DNA of 64,000 nt from Microbacterium sp. W4I4 (lineage in GTDB: Bacteria > Actinomycetota > Actinomycetes > Actinomycetales > Microbacteriaceae): positions 1,302,001 through 1,366,000 of the forward strand of contig NZ_JAUSXT010000001.1 in NCBI RefSeq assembly GCF_030816235.1, given 5' to 3'. Below the pieces are notes generated by a model. That model was not told the origin of the DNA. It did no database searches and saw nothing but the letters and a program-made list of their open reading frames with translations. Each line of letters opens with the position of its first letter. Positions within the stretch are counted from its first letter, which is position 1. This document shows, in pieces, positions 1 to 8,459 of this stretch. The position numbers and the translations under genes are program-made.

Positions 1-765
1 GATCTCATCCTCGACGGCGAGACCCTCTCCCTCGACGAGGACGGCGGCCCGCGCCCTTTCCAGGACACCATGTCGCGCTTCGGCGCCGACGTCTCGCGCG
101 ACCTCGTGCTGCGTCCGTGGTTCTTCGACGTGCTGCACCTCGACGGACGCGACCTGATCGACAAACCGCTCGCCACGCGCCTGGCCGCACTCGAGGGCGT
201 CGCGGGCCGGTGGCGCATGCCGGGCATCGTCACCGACGACCCGCAGACGGCCGAGCAGCTGTCCCGTGAGGCGTTGGCGGCCGGGCACGAGGGTGTCGTG
301 GTGAAGGCGATCGACTCGCCCTACACGGCCGGCCGCAGAGGAAAGTCGTGGGTGAAGGTCAAGCCCGTGCTGACCGTCGACCTCGTCGTGCTCGGCGCCG
401 AATGGGGCTCCGGACGTCGCCGGGGGATGCTCTCGAACCTGCACCTCGGCGCGCTCGACCCCGGCGGCGAGTTCGGCGCACCCGGCGGGCTCGTGATGGT
501 CGGCAAGACCTTCAAAGGCCTCACCGACGAACTGCTGCGCTGGCAGACCGCGACGTTCCCCGAACTCGAGACGCACCGCACAGGGCAGGCGGTCTTCCTG
601 CGCCCTGAGCTGGTCGTCGAGATCGCGATCGACGGCGTGCAGCGCTCACCGCGATACCCCGGCGGTGTCGCACTGCGCTTCGCGCGGGTCAAGGGGTACC
701 GCCCCGACAAGAACGTCGCCGACGCCGACACGATCCAGGCGCTGCGCGCACTGCTGCGCGGGTGA
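1..765 (+). CDS. ATP-dependent DNA ligase, C-terminal part (5' end outside window)
   Basis: The reading frame is open from base 1, so the start and the catalytic lysine motif lie upstream. The visible 254 residues begin in motif III (LDGE, residues 5-8) and continue through motif IV (EGVVVKA, about residue 97) and motif V (WVKVKP, about 117) into an OB-fold-like C-terminal domain with the late ERF-type tail [20 protein letters not shown]. These are the nucleotidyltransferase motifs of ATP-dependent ligases that seal nicks through a ligase-AMP intermediate. It could be a stand-alone LigB/LigC-type enzyme or the end of a LigD polypeptide; the missing N-terminus prevents a choice. The gene ends 12 bp before a convergent phosphoribosyltransferase. 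Confidence 0.9.
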   Translation, partial: DLILDGETLSLDEDGGPRPFQDTMSRFGADVSRDLVLRPWFFDVLHLDGRDLIDKPLATRLAALEGVAGRWRMPGIVTDDPQTAEQLSREALAAGHEGVVVKAIDSPYTAGRRGKSWVKVKPVLTVDLVVLGAEWGSGRRRGMLSNLHLGALDPGGEFGAPGGLVMVGKTFKGLTDELLRWQTATFPELETHRTGQAVFLRPELVVEIAIDGVQRSPRYPGGVALRFARVKGYRPDKNVADADTIQALRALLRG

Positions 766-777
766 CCGGCGGGCGAC

Positions 778-1284
778 TCAGGCCGAGGGCACGAGCCCCG
801 CGTCCTCCTCCGCCACGGTCCCCTGGAACGACCACGGGAAGTCGATCCAGAGATCGGTGTCCTTCCAGGCGAAGTCGGGCTGGATGATCGTGGTGGGCTT
901 GGTGTAGATCGTGACGGAGCGCACGTCGGCGCCCTTGTCCTGCAGCAGCTGCACGGCCAGCGCCAGGGTGCGGCCGGAGTCGGCGACGTCGTCGACCAGC
1001 AGCACACGGCGTCCGTCGAGGTAGGCCATGTCCAGCTCGGGCGGCAGCACCTCCGGCGCGTCGAGAACGGTGCCGATGCCGGTGTAGAACTCGACGTTGA
1101 TGGCGCCGCAGTTCTTCGCGCCCAGCCCGTATGCGATCGCGCCGGCCGGCAGCAGTCCGCCACGGGCGATCGCGACGACCACCTCGGGCGCGAAACCGCT
1201 GCTCAGGATGCTCCTGGCGAGCTCCCGTGTCGCATCGCCGAATCCGTTCCAGGTGAGCGTCTCGCGCTCGATCACATCCGTCAT
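778..1284 (-). CDS. Phosphoribosyltransferase (type I PRTase fold)
   Basis: A 168-residue protein with the PRPP-binding signature VLLVDDVADSGRT at residues 94-106 and the upstream VVVAIARGG loop. It resembles the xanthine/hypoxanthine-like phosphoribosyltransferases that salvage purine bases with PRPP, but the base specificity cannot be read from the sequence. The C-terminal WIDFPW region is typical of actinobacterial members. The open frame extends further upstream, but I take the ATG at 1284 because a GGGAG motif lies about 10 nt before it and the protein then has family length. It is divergent from the amidotransferase gene at 1402; the 117-bp gap presumably carries both promoters. Confidence 0.85.
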   Translation of the reverse strand: MTDVIERETLTWNGFGDATRELARSILSSGFAPEVVVAIARGGLLPAGAIAYGLGAKNCGAINVEFYTGIGTVLDAPEVLPPELDMAYLDGRRVLLVDDVADSGRTLALAVQLLQDKGADVRSVTIYTKPTTIIQPDFAWKDTDLWIDFPWSFQGTVAEEDAGLVPSA

Positions 1285-1401
1285 GCATTCGATTCTCCCG
1301 CATGCCCGATGCGCAATGATCCGCCCGGCCCGGCGGCAACCATGATGGGATAGAGAGGAAGAGGACGCCGTCCGGCATCCGTCATCCGTACCGAGGTCCC
1401 C

Positions 1402-2217
1402 ATGTGTCGTCTGTTCGCGTTCGCCTCTCCTGAGCTCTCCACGGCAGGAGCGGCGCTCGGCGCGGCGGGGATCGAGAGTCTGCTGTCGCTCGCGCGCCTG
1501 CACGGCGACGGCTGGGGCTGGGCCGGGGTGCGCCAACCGGGCAGGGCTCCGGTCGTGATCCGGTCACCGCTGTCGGCGGCATCCGACCCCGCCTTCGACG
1601 CCTCCCTGGTCACCCCCGCGCACGCCGCCATGGTGCACCTGAGGTGGGCGACCGCAGGACTGCCGGTGAACGAGCGCAACGCGCACCCGTTCGAGGCCGA
1701 TGGCATCGCCTTCGCGCACAACGGCACGATCAAGCCGCTCGACGACCTGCGCGCGCTGCTCTCCCCCGAATCCGTCGCGGCGCTGACCGGCACGACCGAC
1801 AGTGAGATGTACTTCGCACTCATCCGCGAGCAGGTCGCCCTCGGGACGACTCTGCAGCTCGCCGCGGCACAGGTCGCGCACCGCCTGCGCGACCTGTTCC
1901 CCCTGGCCAGCCTGAACGCGCTGATCATCGACCGCGATCAGCTCGTCGTCGTGCATGCGAGCGCCACCAGCAGCCTCACCGACCACGACCGCGCACGACT
2001 CGCGCCGCTGGCCGATCAACTGCCCGACGGGCACAACGAGGACTACTTCGCCCTGCGCACCCGCCGGGCAGCCGACGGCAGCATCATGATCGCCTCCACC
2101 GGCGTCGCCGGCGAGGGCTGGACGGCACTGCCGCCGGAGACGGTCACGGCCATCCGCCTCGACGACCTCACCGCCTCGACGGTCGAGCTGTCGACCGTCG
2201 TCGCCGCGCACCCCTGA
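1402..2217 (+). CDS. Class II glutamine amidotransferase (GATase_4/EgtC-YafJ type)
   Basis: The protein (271 aa) begins MCRLFAF, so Cys2 becomes the N-terminal nucleophile of a class II glutaminase after removal of Met1. HGDGWGWA (about residues 34-41), the NAHPF motif and the FAHNG motif match the stand-alone GATase_4/YafJ-EgtC group. EgtC hydrolyses a gamma-glutamyl bond in ergothioneine synthesis, but no egt genes are nearby, so the substrate is unknown. It is the only gene on its transcript as far as I can see; the next gene starts 148 bp downstream behind its own promoter and leader. Confidence 0.85.
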   Translation: MCRLFAFASPELSTAGAALGAAGIESLLSLARLHGDGWGWAGVRQPGRAPVVIRSPLSAASDPAFDASLVTPAHAAMVHLRWATAGLPVNERNAHPFEADGIAFAHNGTIKPLDDLRALLSPESVAALTGTTDSEMYFALIREQVALGTTLQLAAAQVAHRLRDLFPLASLNALIIDRDQLVVVHASATSSLTDHDRARLAPLADQLPDGHNEDYFALRTRRAADGSIMIASTGVAGEGWTALPPETVTAIRLDDLTASTVELSTVVAAHP

Positions 2218-2227
2218 CCACCGGCGG

Positions 2228-2365
2228 TAGAATCGATTCGTCCGGCCACGGCCGGTGCCCGAAAAAGGGGCACGAAGCACTCTGCGACCTTGATGGTCCC
2301 GCGATGACGCGCGAGCGGCGAGACACATACGGACCACATCCGTTCCCGTCTTGGAAGGCTTTCGC
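2228..2365 (+). promoter_or_regulatory. Promoter -10 box and structured leader of the ThDP enzyme gene
   Basis: A TAGAAT box lies at 2228-2233, with no convincing -35. The roughly 125-nt leader that follows can fold into at least four local hairpins: CCGGCC-AC-GGCCGG (2242-2255), GTGCCC-GAAAAA-GGGCAC (2255-2273), GACC-TTGAT-GGTC (about 2286-2298) and ACGGA-CCACA-TCCGT (2329-2343). A GGAAGG ribosome site follows at 2353-2358. Such density is unusual for this genome, and it precedes an acetolactate-synthase-like enzyme, so a cis-acting RNA or attenuator is possible. I do not recognise a named riboswitch class or a clear leader peptide rich in branched-chain codons. Confidence 0.4.
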
Positions 2366-4120
2366 ATGCCCACCGTCTCCGCGCACGTCGCACTCACCCT
2401 CGCCCAGCACGTCGGCCACGTCTTCGGGGTGATGGGCAACGGCAACGCCTACTTCCTCGATGCCATCGAGACGCAGACGGATGCCGTGTTCACCGCAGTC
2501 CGCCACGAGCAGGGCGCCGTGGTCGCCGCCGACGCGCACTACCGCGCCTCGGGTCGCATCGCCGCCGCCACCTCCACTTACGGCGCGGGCTTCACGAACA
2601 CGCTCACCTCGCTGGCCGAAGCCGTCCAGGCGCACGTGCCGCTCGTGCTCGTCGTCGGCGACGAGCCCACGTCAGGCCCGCGCCCCTGGGATGTGGACCA
2701 GATCGCGCTCGCCTCCGCCGTCGGAGCGCGCACGTACACGACCGGACGAGCGGATGCCGCGGCCACGACCGTCATCGCCGTCGAGCACGCCCTGACCTAC
2801 CGGGTGCCCGTCGTGCTGGCGATCCCGTATGACGTCGCGTCGCTGGAGGCCGGCCCTCTGCCCGAGGCGCCCGCTCCCCGGATTCCCGCCCCGCTCCGCC
2901 CGCGCGGCGAGTTCGCCGAGGGGATGCTGGATGAGATCGCCGACGCGCTGCGCGACGCCGAGCACCCCTTCCTGCTGGCCGGCCGCGGCGCCTGGCTGGC
3001 CGGCGCGAGCGATGCCCTGGGCGAGCTGGCCGCAGCGACCGGTGCGCTGACGGCATCCACGGCTCTCGGCCGCGGCGTCTTCCCCGACAGCCGCTACGAC
3101 TTGGGCGTCACGGGCGGGTTCGGCGCCGACGGGGCCATGCAGCTCATCCGCGAGGCCGACGTCGCCGTCGTCTTCGGCGCCTCGCTCAACCAGTTCACGA
3201 TGCGGTTCGGCGAGCTTTTCGCCCCCGGCACCCGGGTCTTCCAGATCGATGTGGCTCCCGCGGCCACGCACGCGCACATCGGCGGGTTCGTGCGCGCGGA
3301 CGCCCGCATCGCCGCATCCGCCCTCGTCGAACGGCTACGCGTCGCGGAACACCGCCCCGTCGAACACAACCCCGTCGAACACAACCCCGCGAGAAACCAC
3401 ATCGAGCACGAGAAACCACGTGAGAACGGGTTTCTCATGCAGGATGTGGTTTCTCGTGGCACCGGGTGGCGCGAGACTGTCGATGTCGCCGCCGCGCGCG
3501 CGTATCCGACGGGTGATGCGCTCGCCCTCGACGGACGTCTGGATCCGCGCTCGGCAGCACGCCGCATCGCCGCGCTGCTGCCCGAGGACCGCGTGGTGGT
3601 CTCGGACGGTGGCCACTTCATCGGCTGGGCGAACATGTACTGGCCGGTGGCGGCGCCGGATCGGATGATGATGATCGGCACCGCGTTCCAATCGATCGGT
3701 CAGGGCTGGCCGAGCGTCGTGGGTGCCACCCGCGCCCGTCCGGACTCGACGGTCGTTCTCACCTCGGGCGACGGTGGCGGGCTGATGGCCATCTCCGATC
3801 TGGAGTCGGCTGTGCGCGCCGCGGGCGGTCACGGCTGCGCGGTGATCTGGAACGACGCCGCCTACGGCGCCGAGATCAACCTGTACGGGCTGAAGGGGCT
3901 CGCCGAGGCTCCGATGCTGATCCCCGAGGTCGACTTCGCCGCGTTCGGGGCCGCCGTGGGCGCGGAGGGCGTGGTCGTCCGCACTCTCGAGGACCTCGAC
4001 CGGCTGGCATCCTGGGCAGCCGAAGCCCCCGCCGAGCGGCGCTTCCTCGTACTGGACCTGCGCATCTCGGGCCGGGTCATCGCGCCGTACCAGGAGGAGA
4101 TCATCCGCGTGAACTCCTGA
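2366..4120 (+). CDS. Thiamine-diphosphate-dependent enzyme, acetolactate synthase-like
   Basis: A 584-residue member of the acetolactate synthase/benzoylformate decarboxylase superfamily. The catalytic glutamate is in RHEQGA (E48), and the ThDP-Mg motif runs GDGGGLMA...AVIWND near the C-terminus. The central domain and order (Pyr, central, PP) are complete. The start is the ATG at 2366, preceded by GGAAGG at 7 nt. The linker between the central and PP domains is unusual: it carries a 15-bp tandem duplication (VEHNP twice) and a 67-bp palindrome translated in frame (about residues 342-364, 3390-3456). No small regulatory subunit gene follows, so it is probably a catabolic or side-branch ThDP lyase rather than the biosynthetic IlvB. 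The substrate is not identifiable. Confidence 0.82.
   Translation: MPTVSAHVALTLAQHVGHVFGVMGNGNAYFLDAIETQTDAVFTAVRHEQGAVVAADAHYRASGRIAAATSTYGAGFTNTLTSLAEAVQAHVPLVLVVGDEPTSGPRPWDVDQIALASAVGARTYTTGRADAAATTVIAVEHALTYRVPVVLAIPYDVASLEAGPLPEAPAPRIPAPLRPRGEFAEGMLDEIADALRDAEHPFLLAGRGAWLAGASDALGELAAATGALTASTALGRGVFPDSRYDLGVTGGFGADGAMQLIREADVAVVFGASLNQFTMRFGELFAPGTRVFQIDVAPAATHAHIGGFVRADARIAASALVERLRVAEHRPVEHNPVEHNPARNHIEHEKPRENGFLMQDVVSRGTGWRETVDVAAARAYPTGDALALDGRLDPRSAARRIAALLPEDRVVVSDGGHFIGWANMYWPVAAPDRMMMIGTAFQSIGQGWPSVVGATRARPDSTVVLTSGDGGGLMAISDLESAVRAAGGHGCAVIWNDAAYGAEINLYGLKGLAEAPMLIPEVDFAAFGAAVGAEGVVVRTLEDLDRLASWAAEAPAERRFLVLDLRISGRVIAPYQEEIIRVNS
3358..3387 (+). repeat. 15-bp tandem duplication inside the ThDP enzyme gene
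   Basis: CGTCGAACACAACCC occurs twice in direct succession, giving the peptide VEHNPVEHNP. It abuts the 67-bp palindrome at 3390 and lies in the same interdomain linker, so both may come from one insertion event. The length is a multiple of three and keeps the frame. Confidence 0.85.
3390..3456. repeat. 67-bp palindromic element, family A (in frame in a CDS)
   Basis: Outer arms CGAGAAACCACATC (3390-3403) and GATGTGGTTTCTCG (3443-3456) are perfect complements. Inside them a second GAGAAACC copy pairs with GGTTTCTC. The four units lie at element positions 2-9, 21-28, 40-47 and 59-66, so units within an arm are 19 nt apart. The total is exactly 67 bp, like the B, C and D elements elsewhere in the window. 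The element is translated as part of the ThDP enzyme; together with its flanks the frame is preserved. Confidence 0.9.
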
Positions 4121-4146
4121 ACGGCTGAGTCACCTGAACGGTCGAG

Positions 4147-5319
4147 TCACCGCAGCCGGTAGGCGGGGATGCTGTCGTCGGTGGCGAACACGTCGGTCAG
4201 CCACATCATCGAGCGGTACATCAGAGGGTTCGAGAAGGTCCAGTCGCGCGTGCGGATGCGCCAGGCGGACGGCGGCGCGAGGAACGGCCCCACGTTGCCG
4301 GAGCGGGCGATGTTCGTCGGCTTCTTCATCCGCCGGTCGTAGGCGGCGAACGCCGCGGCGTGGTCTCCGCGGGCGGCGATCAGTTCGCCGGCCAGCACAT
4401 ACGCGCCGACCAGCGCCAGACCGGTGCCGAAGCCCCCGAGGGTGTTGGCGAATCCGGCGTCTCCGACGAGCGCGACGCGCCCCCGGGTGAACGAGGTCAT
4501 GGTCGTGCGTGCCAGCACATCGAGGTAGAAGTCGTCCGCGTCGCGACCGGCCGCGATCGCAGCGGGCACCCGCCATCCGGATCCGGCGTAGGCGGATGCC
4601 AGGAATGCCCGCTGCGAGCCGACATCGCGCCGGTCGTAGTCGGGCCGGTCCGCCCGGAACACGAACAGGCTCGGGGCCTTCTGCCCTCCGAGCAGCGCCA
4701 GCCGGCCGGGCTCGTTGTAGCCGTAGGCGATCGCGCGGCCGTCCGGAAGCTGCCGCTCCAGACCGTCCAGAGGCATCTCTCCACTGGCGACGGCGTAGTA
4801 GTGGCCGCGCGCCTGGATGAACTGCTCCTCGGCACCGAACGCGAGTCGCCGCACGGCGGAGTGCACTCCGTCGGCGCCGATCACCAGGTCGAACCGCTCG
4901 CTGGGCCGCGTGGCGAAGGCGGCGTGGACGCCCGATCCCGAGTCGGTCAGCGAGAGGATCTCATCGTCGAAGACGTACTCGGCACCCGCCTGCGAATGCT
5001 CATGCAGGATGCGGGCGAGGTCGCCGCGGAGGATCTCGACGTCGCCGCCGATGAACTCCCCCGGCACGGTGGCCTTGACCCGGTCGTTCTCATCGACGAG
5101 TCGCCAGTCGGTCTTGGCCGTCTGGTTGGCGTGCACGTCGTCGAGGATGCCCATCCGGTCGAGGATGTCGCGATGCGTACGTCCCTTGAAGTCCACCGCC
5201 TGCCCGCCCGGACGCAGCGATGCCGCCTTCTCGACGACGGTCACGTCGAAGCCGTTGCGTCCCAGCCAGCGTGCGAGCGCGGGACCGGCGATGCTCGCCC
5301 CGGAGATCAGAACCTTCAT
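4147..5319 (-). CDS. FAD-dependent monooxygenase (TetX/PgaE-like, PF01494)
   Basis: The protein (390 aa) has an N-terminal FAD dinucleotide fold (MKVLISGASIAGPALA), a middle GADGVHSAVR motif and the late GDA motif RVALVGDAGF that contacts FAD. This is the single-component aromatic hydroxylase fold that includes TetX, which inactivates tetracyclines, and polyketide hydroxylases. I chose the ATG at 5319 because AAGGAG lies 6 nt upstream. It diverges from a TetR regulator whose operator-like repeat lies between them. That arrangement suggests a drug- or aromatic-responsive oxygenase, but the substrate is unknown. Confidence 0.85.
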   Translation of the reverse strand: MKVLISGASIAGPALARWLGRNGFDVTVVEKAASLRPGGQAVDFKGRTHRDILDRMGILDDVHANQTAKTDWRLVDENDRVKATVPGEFIGGDVEILRGDLARILHEHSQAGAEYVFDDEILSLTDSGSGVHAAFATRPSERFDLVIGADGVHSAVRRLAFGAEEQFIQARGHYYAVASGEMPLDGLERQLPDGRAIAYGYNEPGRLALLGGQKAPSLFVFRADRPDYDRRDVGSQRAFLASAYAGSGWRVPAAIAAGRDADDFYLDVLARTTMTSFTRGRVALVGDAGFANTLGGFGTGLALVGAYVLAGELIAARGDHAAAFAAYDRRMKKPTNIARSGNVGPFLAPPSAWRIRTRDWTFSNPLMYRSMMWLTDVFATDDSIPAYRLR

Positions 5320-5336
5320 GAGCACTCCTTGGATTG

Positions 5337-5385
5337 AATTGCGTCTTCCGGACACAATACGTTACCGCGTACACTGGACGCAATT
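5337..5385. promoter_or_regulatory. Divergent promoter with inverted repeat, probable TetR operator
   Basis: The 82-bp gap between the monooxygenase and tetR contains the perfect inverted repeat AATTGCGTC (5337-5345) / GACGCAATT (5377-5385). Between the arms lies TACGTTACCGCGTA and a TACACT box (5370-5375) that could be the -10 of tetR. An operator overlapping both promoters fits the usual TetR autoregulated divergent arrangement. Confidence 0.55.
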
Positions 5386-5401
5386 ACTATCAGGAGACCT
5401 C

Positions 5402-6100
5402 ATGGACGACGCCGCACGCCTGCTCTGGACGCCGCCCGCACCTGCGAAGCGCGGCCCGAAGCCGCGATTCACCCTGCGCGCGATCGCGGATGCCGCGCTG
5501 GCGATCGCCGACGAGCACGGGTTGGACGCCGTGACGATGCAGCAGGTCGCCGCACACCTCGGCACCACCAAGATGGCGCTCTACCGCTATCTGCCCGGAC
5601 GGGCCGAGCTGGATGCCGTGATGCTGGACCGTGCTCTCGGCTCCCCCGACCCCCTGCCCGAGGGAGACTGGCACCGCGCGCTCACCCATTGGGCGGACGA
5701 CCTGCATCGGCGCGTGCTGACGAGGCCGTGGGCGGTCGAACTCAGTCAGCGCCCGCACATCCCGGGACCAGGTGAACTCGCCTGGTTCGAGGCGGGACTG
5801 TCGGCCCTGGCAGGGCTGCCGCTGCGGGGCGGCGAGAAGCTCGACGCTCTCACCCTTCTGGTCGGACATGTCATGTCACTCGCGCGACGGCAGTCGCTCG
5901 GGGCCGCCTCCGAGAAGGATCTGGCGCTCGGCCTCGCCCCGATTCTCGACACGCATGCCGAGGAGTTCCCGCACACGGCATCCGCCTTTGCCGACGCCGT
6001 TGCGGACGGGTCTCAGGACGACGCTCTGCGGTTCGGTGTGGAACGCATCCTCGACGGCATCCGATCACTCCTCAGCACGCACGAGCACCGAACTCCGTGA
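5402..6100 (+). CDS. TetR-family transcriptional regulator with TetR_C_1-like domain
   Basis: The N-terminal helix-turn-helix of this 232-residue regulator is centred on TMQQVAAHLGTTKMALYRYL (about residues 41-60), and the C-terminal ligand domain has the length and tryptophan pattern of the TetR_C_1 (tetracycline repressor-like) group. ATG 5402 has AGGAG five bases upstream. The neighbouring divergent flavoprotein is the obvious target. The C-terminus runs close to a convergent antiporter gene (17 bp apart). Confidence 0.88.
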   Translation: MDDAARLLWTPPAPAKRGPKPRFTLRAIADAALAIADEHGLDAVTMQQVAAHLGTTKMALYRYLPGRAELDAVMLDRALGSPDPLPEGDWHRALTHWADDLHRRVLTRPWAVELSQRPHIPGPGELAWFEAGLSALAGLPLRGGEKLDALTLLVGHVMSLARRQSLGAASEKDLALGLAPILDTHAEEFPHTASAFADAVADGSQDDALRFGVERILDGIRSLLSTHEHRTP

Positions 6101-6116
6101 CAAACGACTGCCGGCG

Positions 6117-7877
6117 TCACTCGACCGTCTCGAGGCCCTCCAACCGGATCTGATCGAGGTCGAGACGCATGGAGATGCGGGACACCACGAGGTCGTCGAT
6201 CGTGCCCGACCTGCGCAGGCCGCGCAGCACCTCGCGCTTGTGATCGAGCATCGCGAGCTTCAGCCGCGTGAGCTCCTCATGACGGATCAGCGGGGAACGC
6301 TGCTCGAGGTCGATGTCGGTCGACGTCGCCACCATCTGCAGCGTCGTCCCGTCCACGGGATCGCCGCCGGACGCCGAAGACACCCCGAGAGAACCGTCGA
6401 CCAGTTCCACCGACCCGTCGGCGAGCGGATCCGGCGAGCCCAGCAGATCCTCCATCGCCCCCACCTCGGCGTCGATGACGGCGCGTTCCCTGGCGACCGC
6501 CTTGGCGTTGGCGAGCTCCAGCATCTCGTAGCCGTCGCGTCGCGCCCGATCGCGCACCTCGTCGCTGATGCCGTGCTCGGCCGCGAGTGTGTCCAGCGCC
6601 GCCATCGCCGCACCGGAGATCGCCCGTTCGGCGAGCTCGTATTCGTCGGCCTCGACATTGTCGACCGGGTAGCGGGCCCATCGCACGACGGCAGGCAGCA
6701 TCGTCCCCTGCACGAGCAGGCTGAGCAGGATCACCCCTGCAGTGACGAAGATGATGTCATCGCGACCGGCCAGCGCTGTGCCGTCCGAGGCGGTGAGCGG
6801 GACCGACAGCGCGATCGCCAGCGACACCGCCCCGCGCATCCCCGCGACGGTGCTGACCACCTGCATCCGCGTTCGCAGACCCAGCGGGTGCGCGCTTCCG
6901 CCGCCCATCCTCTGCAGCGGAGCGCCCAGCATCTGGAACAGGAAGCGCACCACCAGCAGCACCGCCCACACCGCGACCGTCGCCAGACTGAGCAGGCCGA
7001 TGGTCTGCAGCGAGGTCTGATGCACGACCCACTGCACCTCCAGCCCGATCAGCACGAAAAGCGCACCGTTGAGCAGGAAGACCCCGAACGGCCAGGCCGC
7101 CTCGGCCTGCCGCCGCGACGATGCCGTCGTGACCCGCGAGCTGAGGTACGAGGCGATCAGACCCGCGACGACCACCGACAGCACGCCCGAGGCGTGGATC
7201 AGCTCGGCGACCATGAACGCCGCGAACGGCAGCAGCAGCATCGTCACGTTGATCGCGATCGCCGTGCGCGCGCGGCGCAGCAGCAGCCACGCCGCGGCGG
7301 CCGCCGCCACTCCGACGAGGATGCCGCCGACATAGGAGACGATCACGGTCCAGGTGACCACCAGCGGTGTGACCTGGCCGCCCACCGCGATCGACACCGC
7401 GATCGCGTAGAGCACGAGCGCCGTGCCGTCGTTCGTCAGACTCTCGGCCTTGAGTTTCATGAAGGCGCGTCCCGGCAGCAGTCTGCCGAGGGCGGCGACC
7501 GCGGTGGCGTCCGGCGGAGCCACGGCGGCGCCGAGGATCAGCCCGATCTCCCACGGGATCCCGAACAGCCCCGCGATGCCCGCGACGGCGAAAGCCGATG
7601 CGACGACCAGCAGCGTGCTCATCGGCAGGATGTATCGGAAGTCGCGCCGGATGGACCGCAGCGAGGTCGTGAGACTCTCCCAGAACAGCATCACGGGCAG
7701 GAACAGCAGCAGCACGGTCTCGGGAGGCAGCTGCACCTCGCGCAGCGCGGGGACGAAACCCAGCAGCAGTCCGAAGACGACCAGCACCAGTGGAAGCGCC
7801 ACCCGCAACCGGGGCGCCAGCAGCGTTCCGATCAGAATCGTCAGCCCCAGCAGGACCGTGATCTCGAGACCTTCCAT
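6117..7877 (-). CDS. Na+/H+ antiporter, CPA1 family
   Basis: A 586-residue integral membrane protein with about twelve hydrophobic segments and a roughly 170-residue cytoplasmic C-terminal tail. The PPDATA motif in AAVAPPDATAVAALG corresponds to the ion-binding region of NhaP/CPA1 exchangers. ELIHASGVLSVVVAGL is the second conserved transmembrane block. It would exchange cytoplasmic Na+ (or K+) for external H+. In-frame starts exist at 7886 (GTG) and 7883, but GAGGGG is correctly spaced (8 nt) only for the ATG at 7877. No regulatory cyclic nucleotide domain is seen. Confidence 0.88.
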   Translation of the reverse strand: MEGLEITVLLGLTILIGTLLAPRLRVALPLVLVVFGLLLGFVPALREVQLPPETVLLLFLPVMLFWESLTTSLRSIRRDFRYILPMSTLLVVASAFAVAGIAGLFGIPWEIGLILGAAVAPPDATAVAALGRLLPGRAFMKLKAESLTNDGTALVLYAIAVSIAVGGQVTPLVVTWTVIVSYVGGILVGVAAAAAAWLLLRRARTAIAINVTMLLLPFAAFMVAELIHASGVLSVVVAGLIASYLSSRVTTASSRRQAEAAWPFGVFLLNGALFVLIGLEVQWVVHQTSLQTIGLLSLATVAVWAVLLVVRFLFQMLGAPLQRMGGGSAHPLGLRTRMQVVSTVAGMRGAVSLAIALSVPLTASDGTALAGRDDIIFVTAGVILLSLLVQGTMLPAVVRWARYPVDNVEADEYELAERAISGAAMAALDTLAAEHGISDEVRDRARRDGYEMLELANAKAVARERAVIDAEVGAMEDLLGSPDPLADGSVELVDGSLGVSSASGGDPVDGTTLQMVATSTDIDLEQRSPLIRHEELTRLKLAMLDHKREVLRGLRRSGTIDDLVVSRISMRLDLDQIRLEGLETVE

Positions 7878-7992
7878 GCGCATCACCCCTCTGCCGTCGC
7901 GGCCGACCGCGACGTGCCCAGAACACAGCGTCCGACAAGGAAACGGTATTCCCGCCGGGCGTCACAGAAAAGGGCTTCCGCGATCGGGAGGG

Positions 7993-8373
7993 TCAGTTCC
8001 CGGCGCTGTAGTCCGGCAGCTCCTGCAGAGTCCAGGTGTTGCCGTCGGGATCGTCGAAGCTGACGAAGCGCCCCCACGACAGCTCGTCGACGCCGTTCGC
8101 CTCCACTCCGGCCGCGCGCAGCTGCTCCAGTGCGCCGTCGGCATCGGGGACGACGACCTGGATCGTGTTCTGCTGTCCCGGTTCGAGGTCGATCCCGAGG
8201 CCGGTGCCGAACGCGATGGAGCAGGCGGATCCCGGCGGGGTCATCTGCACGAACCGCAGTCCTTCAGTCGGCGTCTGATCATGATCGGCGTTGAAGCCGA
8301 TCTTCACGTAGAAGTCTTTCGAGCGGTCGACATCGGTCACCGGCACGAAGATGAGCTCGATCTTCCAGTCCAT
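7993..8373 (-). CDS. VOC-superfamily (glyoxalase/bleomycin resistance fold) protein
   Basis: This is a 126-residue single VOC module. It shows the paired beta-alpha-beta-beta-beta units (IELIFVPVTDVDRSKDFYV and TIQVVVPDADGALEQL) and ends SFDDPDGNTWTLQE, where the E is a usual metal ligand. Such proteins may be lyases, dioxygenases or drug-sequestering proteins, and nothing here decides between them. AAGGAGG lies upstream of the ATG. It is the last gene of a run in the same direction behind the two-component system, but an 86-bp gap separates them. Confidence 0.8.
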   Translation of the reverse strand: MDWKIELIFVPVTDVDRSKDFYVKIGFNADHDQTPTEGLRFVQMTPPGSACSIAFGTGLGIDLEPGQQNTIQVVVPDADGALEQLRAAGVEANGVDELSWGRFVSFDDPDGNTWTLQELPDYSAGN

Positions 8374-8459
8374 GATGCACTCCTCCTTGCGGGCATCGGC
8401 GCCCGGCCGGGCTCCACGCTACGCGGGGGTTCCGACATCGCTGCAGGAGGGGGCAGGGG

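Noticed and set aside
321..1163. Long reading frames opposite or across real genes (for example 321-1163 minus, 5772-8063 plus, 23157-25451 minus, 30117-31874 plus).
   Set aside because: They lie antisense to well-identified genes and have compositionally odd Arg/His/Pro-rich translations. They follow from the high GC of the third codon positions.
2329..2365. Resemblance of the leader segment GGACCACATCCGTTCCC to a 5S rRNA loop.
   Set aside because: Only a short match, with none of the other conserved 5S helices and no rRNA context.
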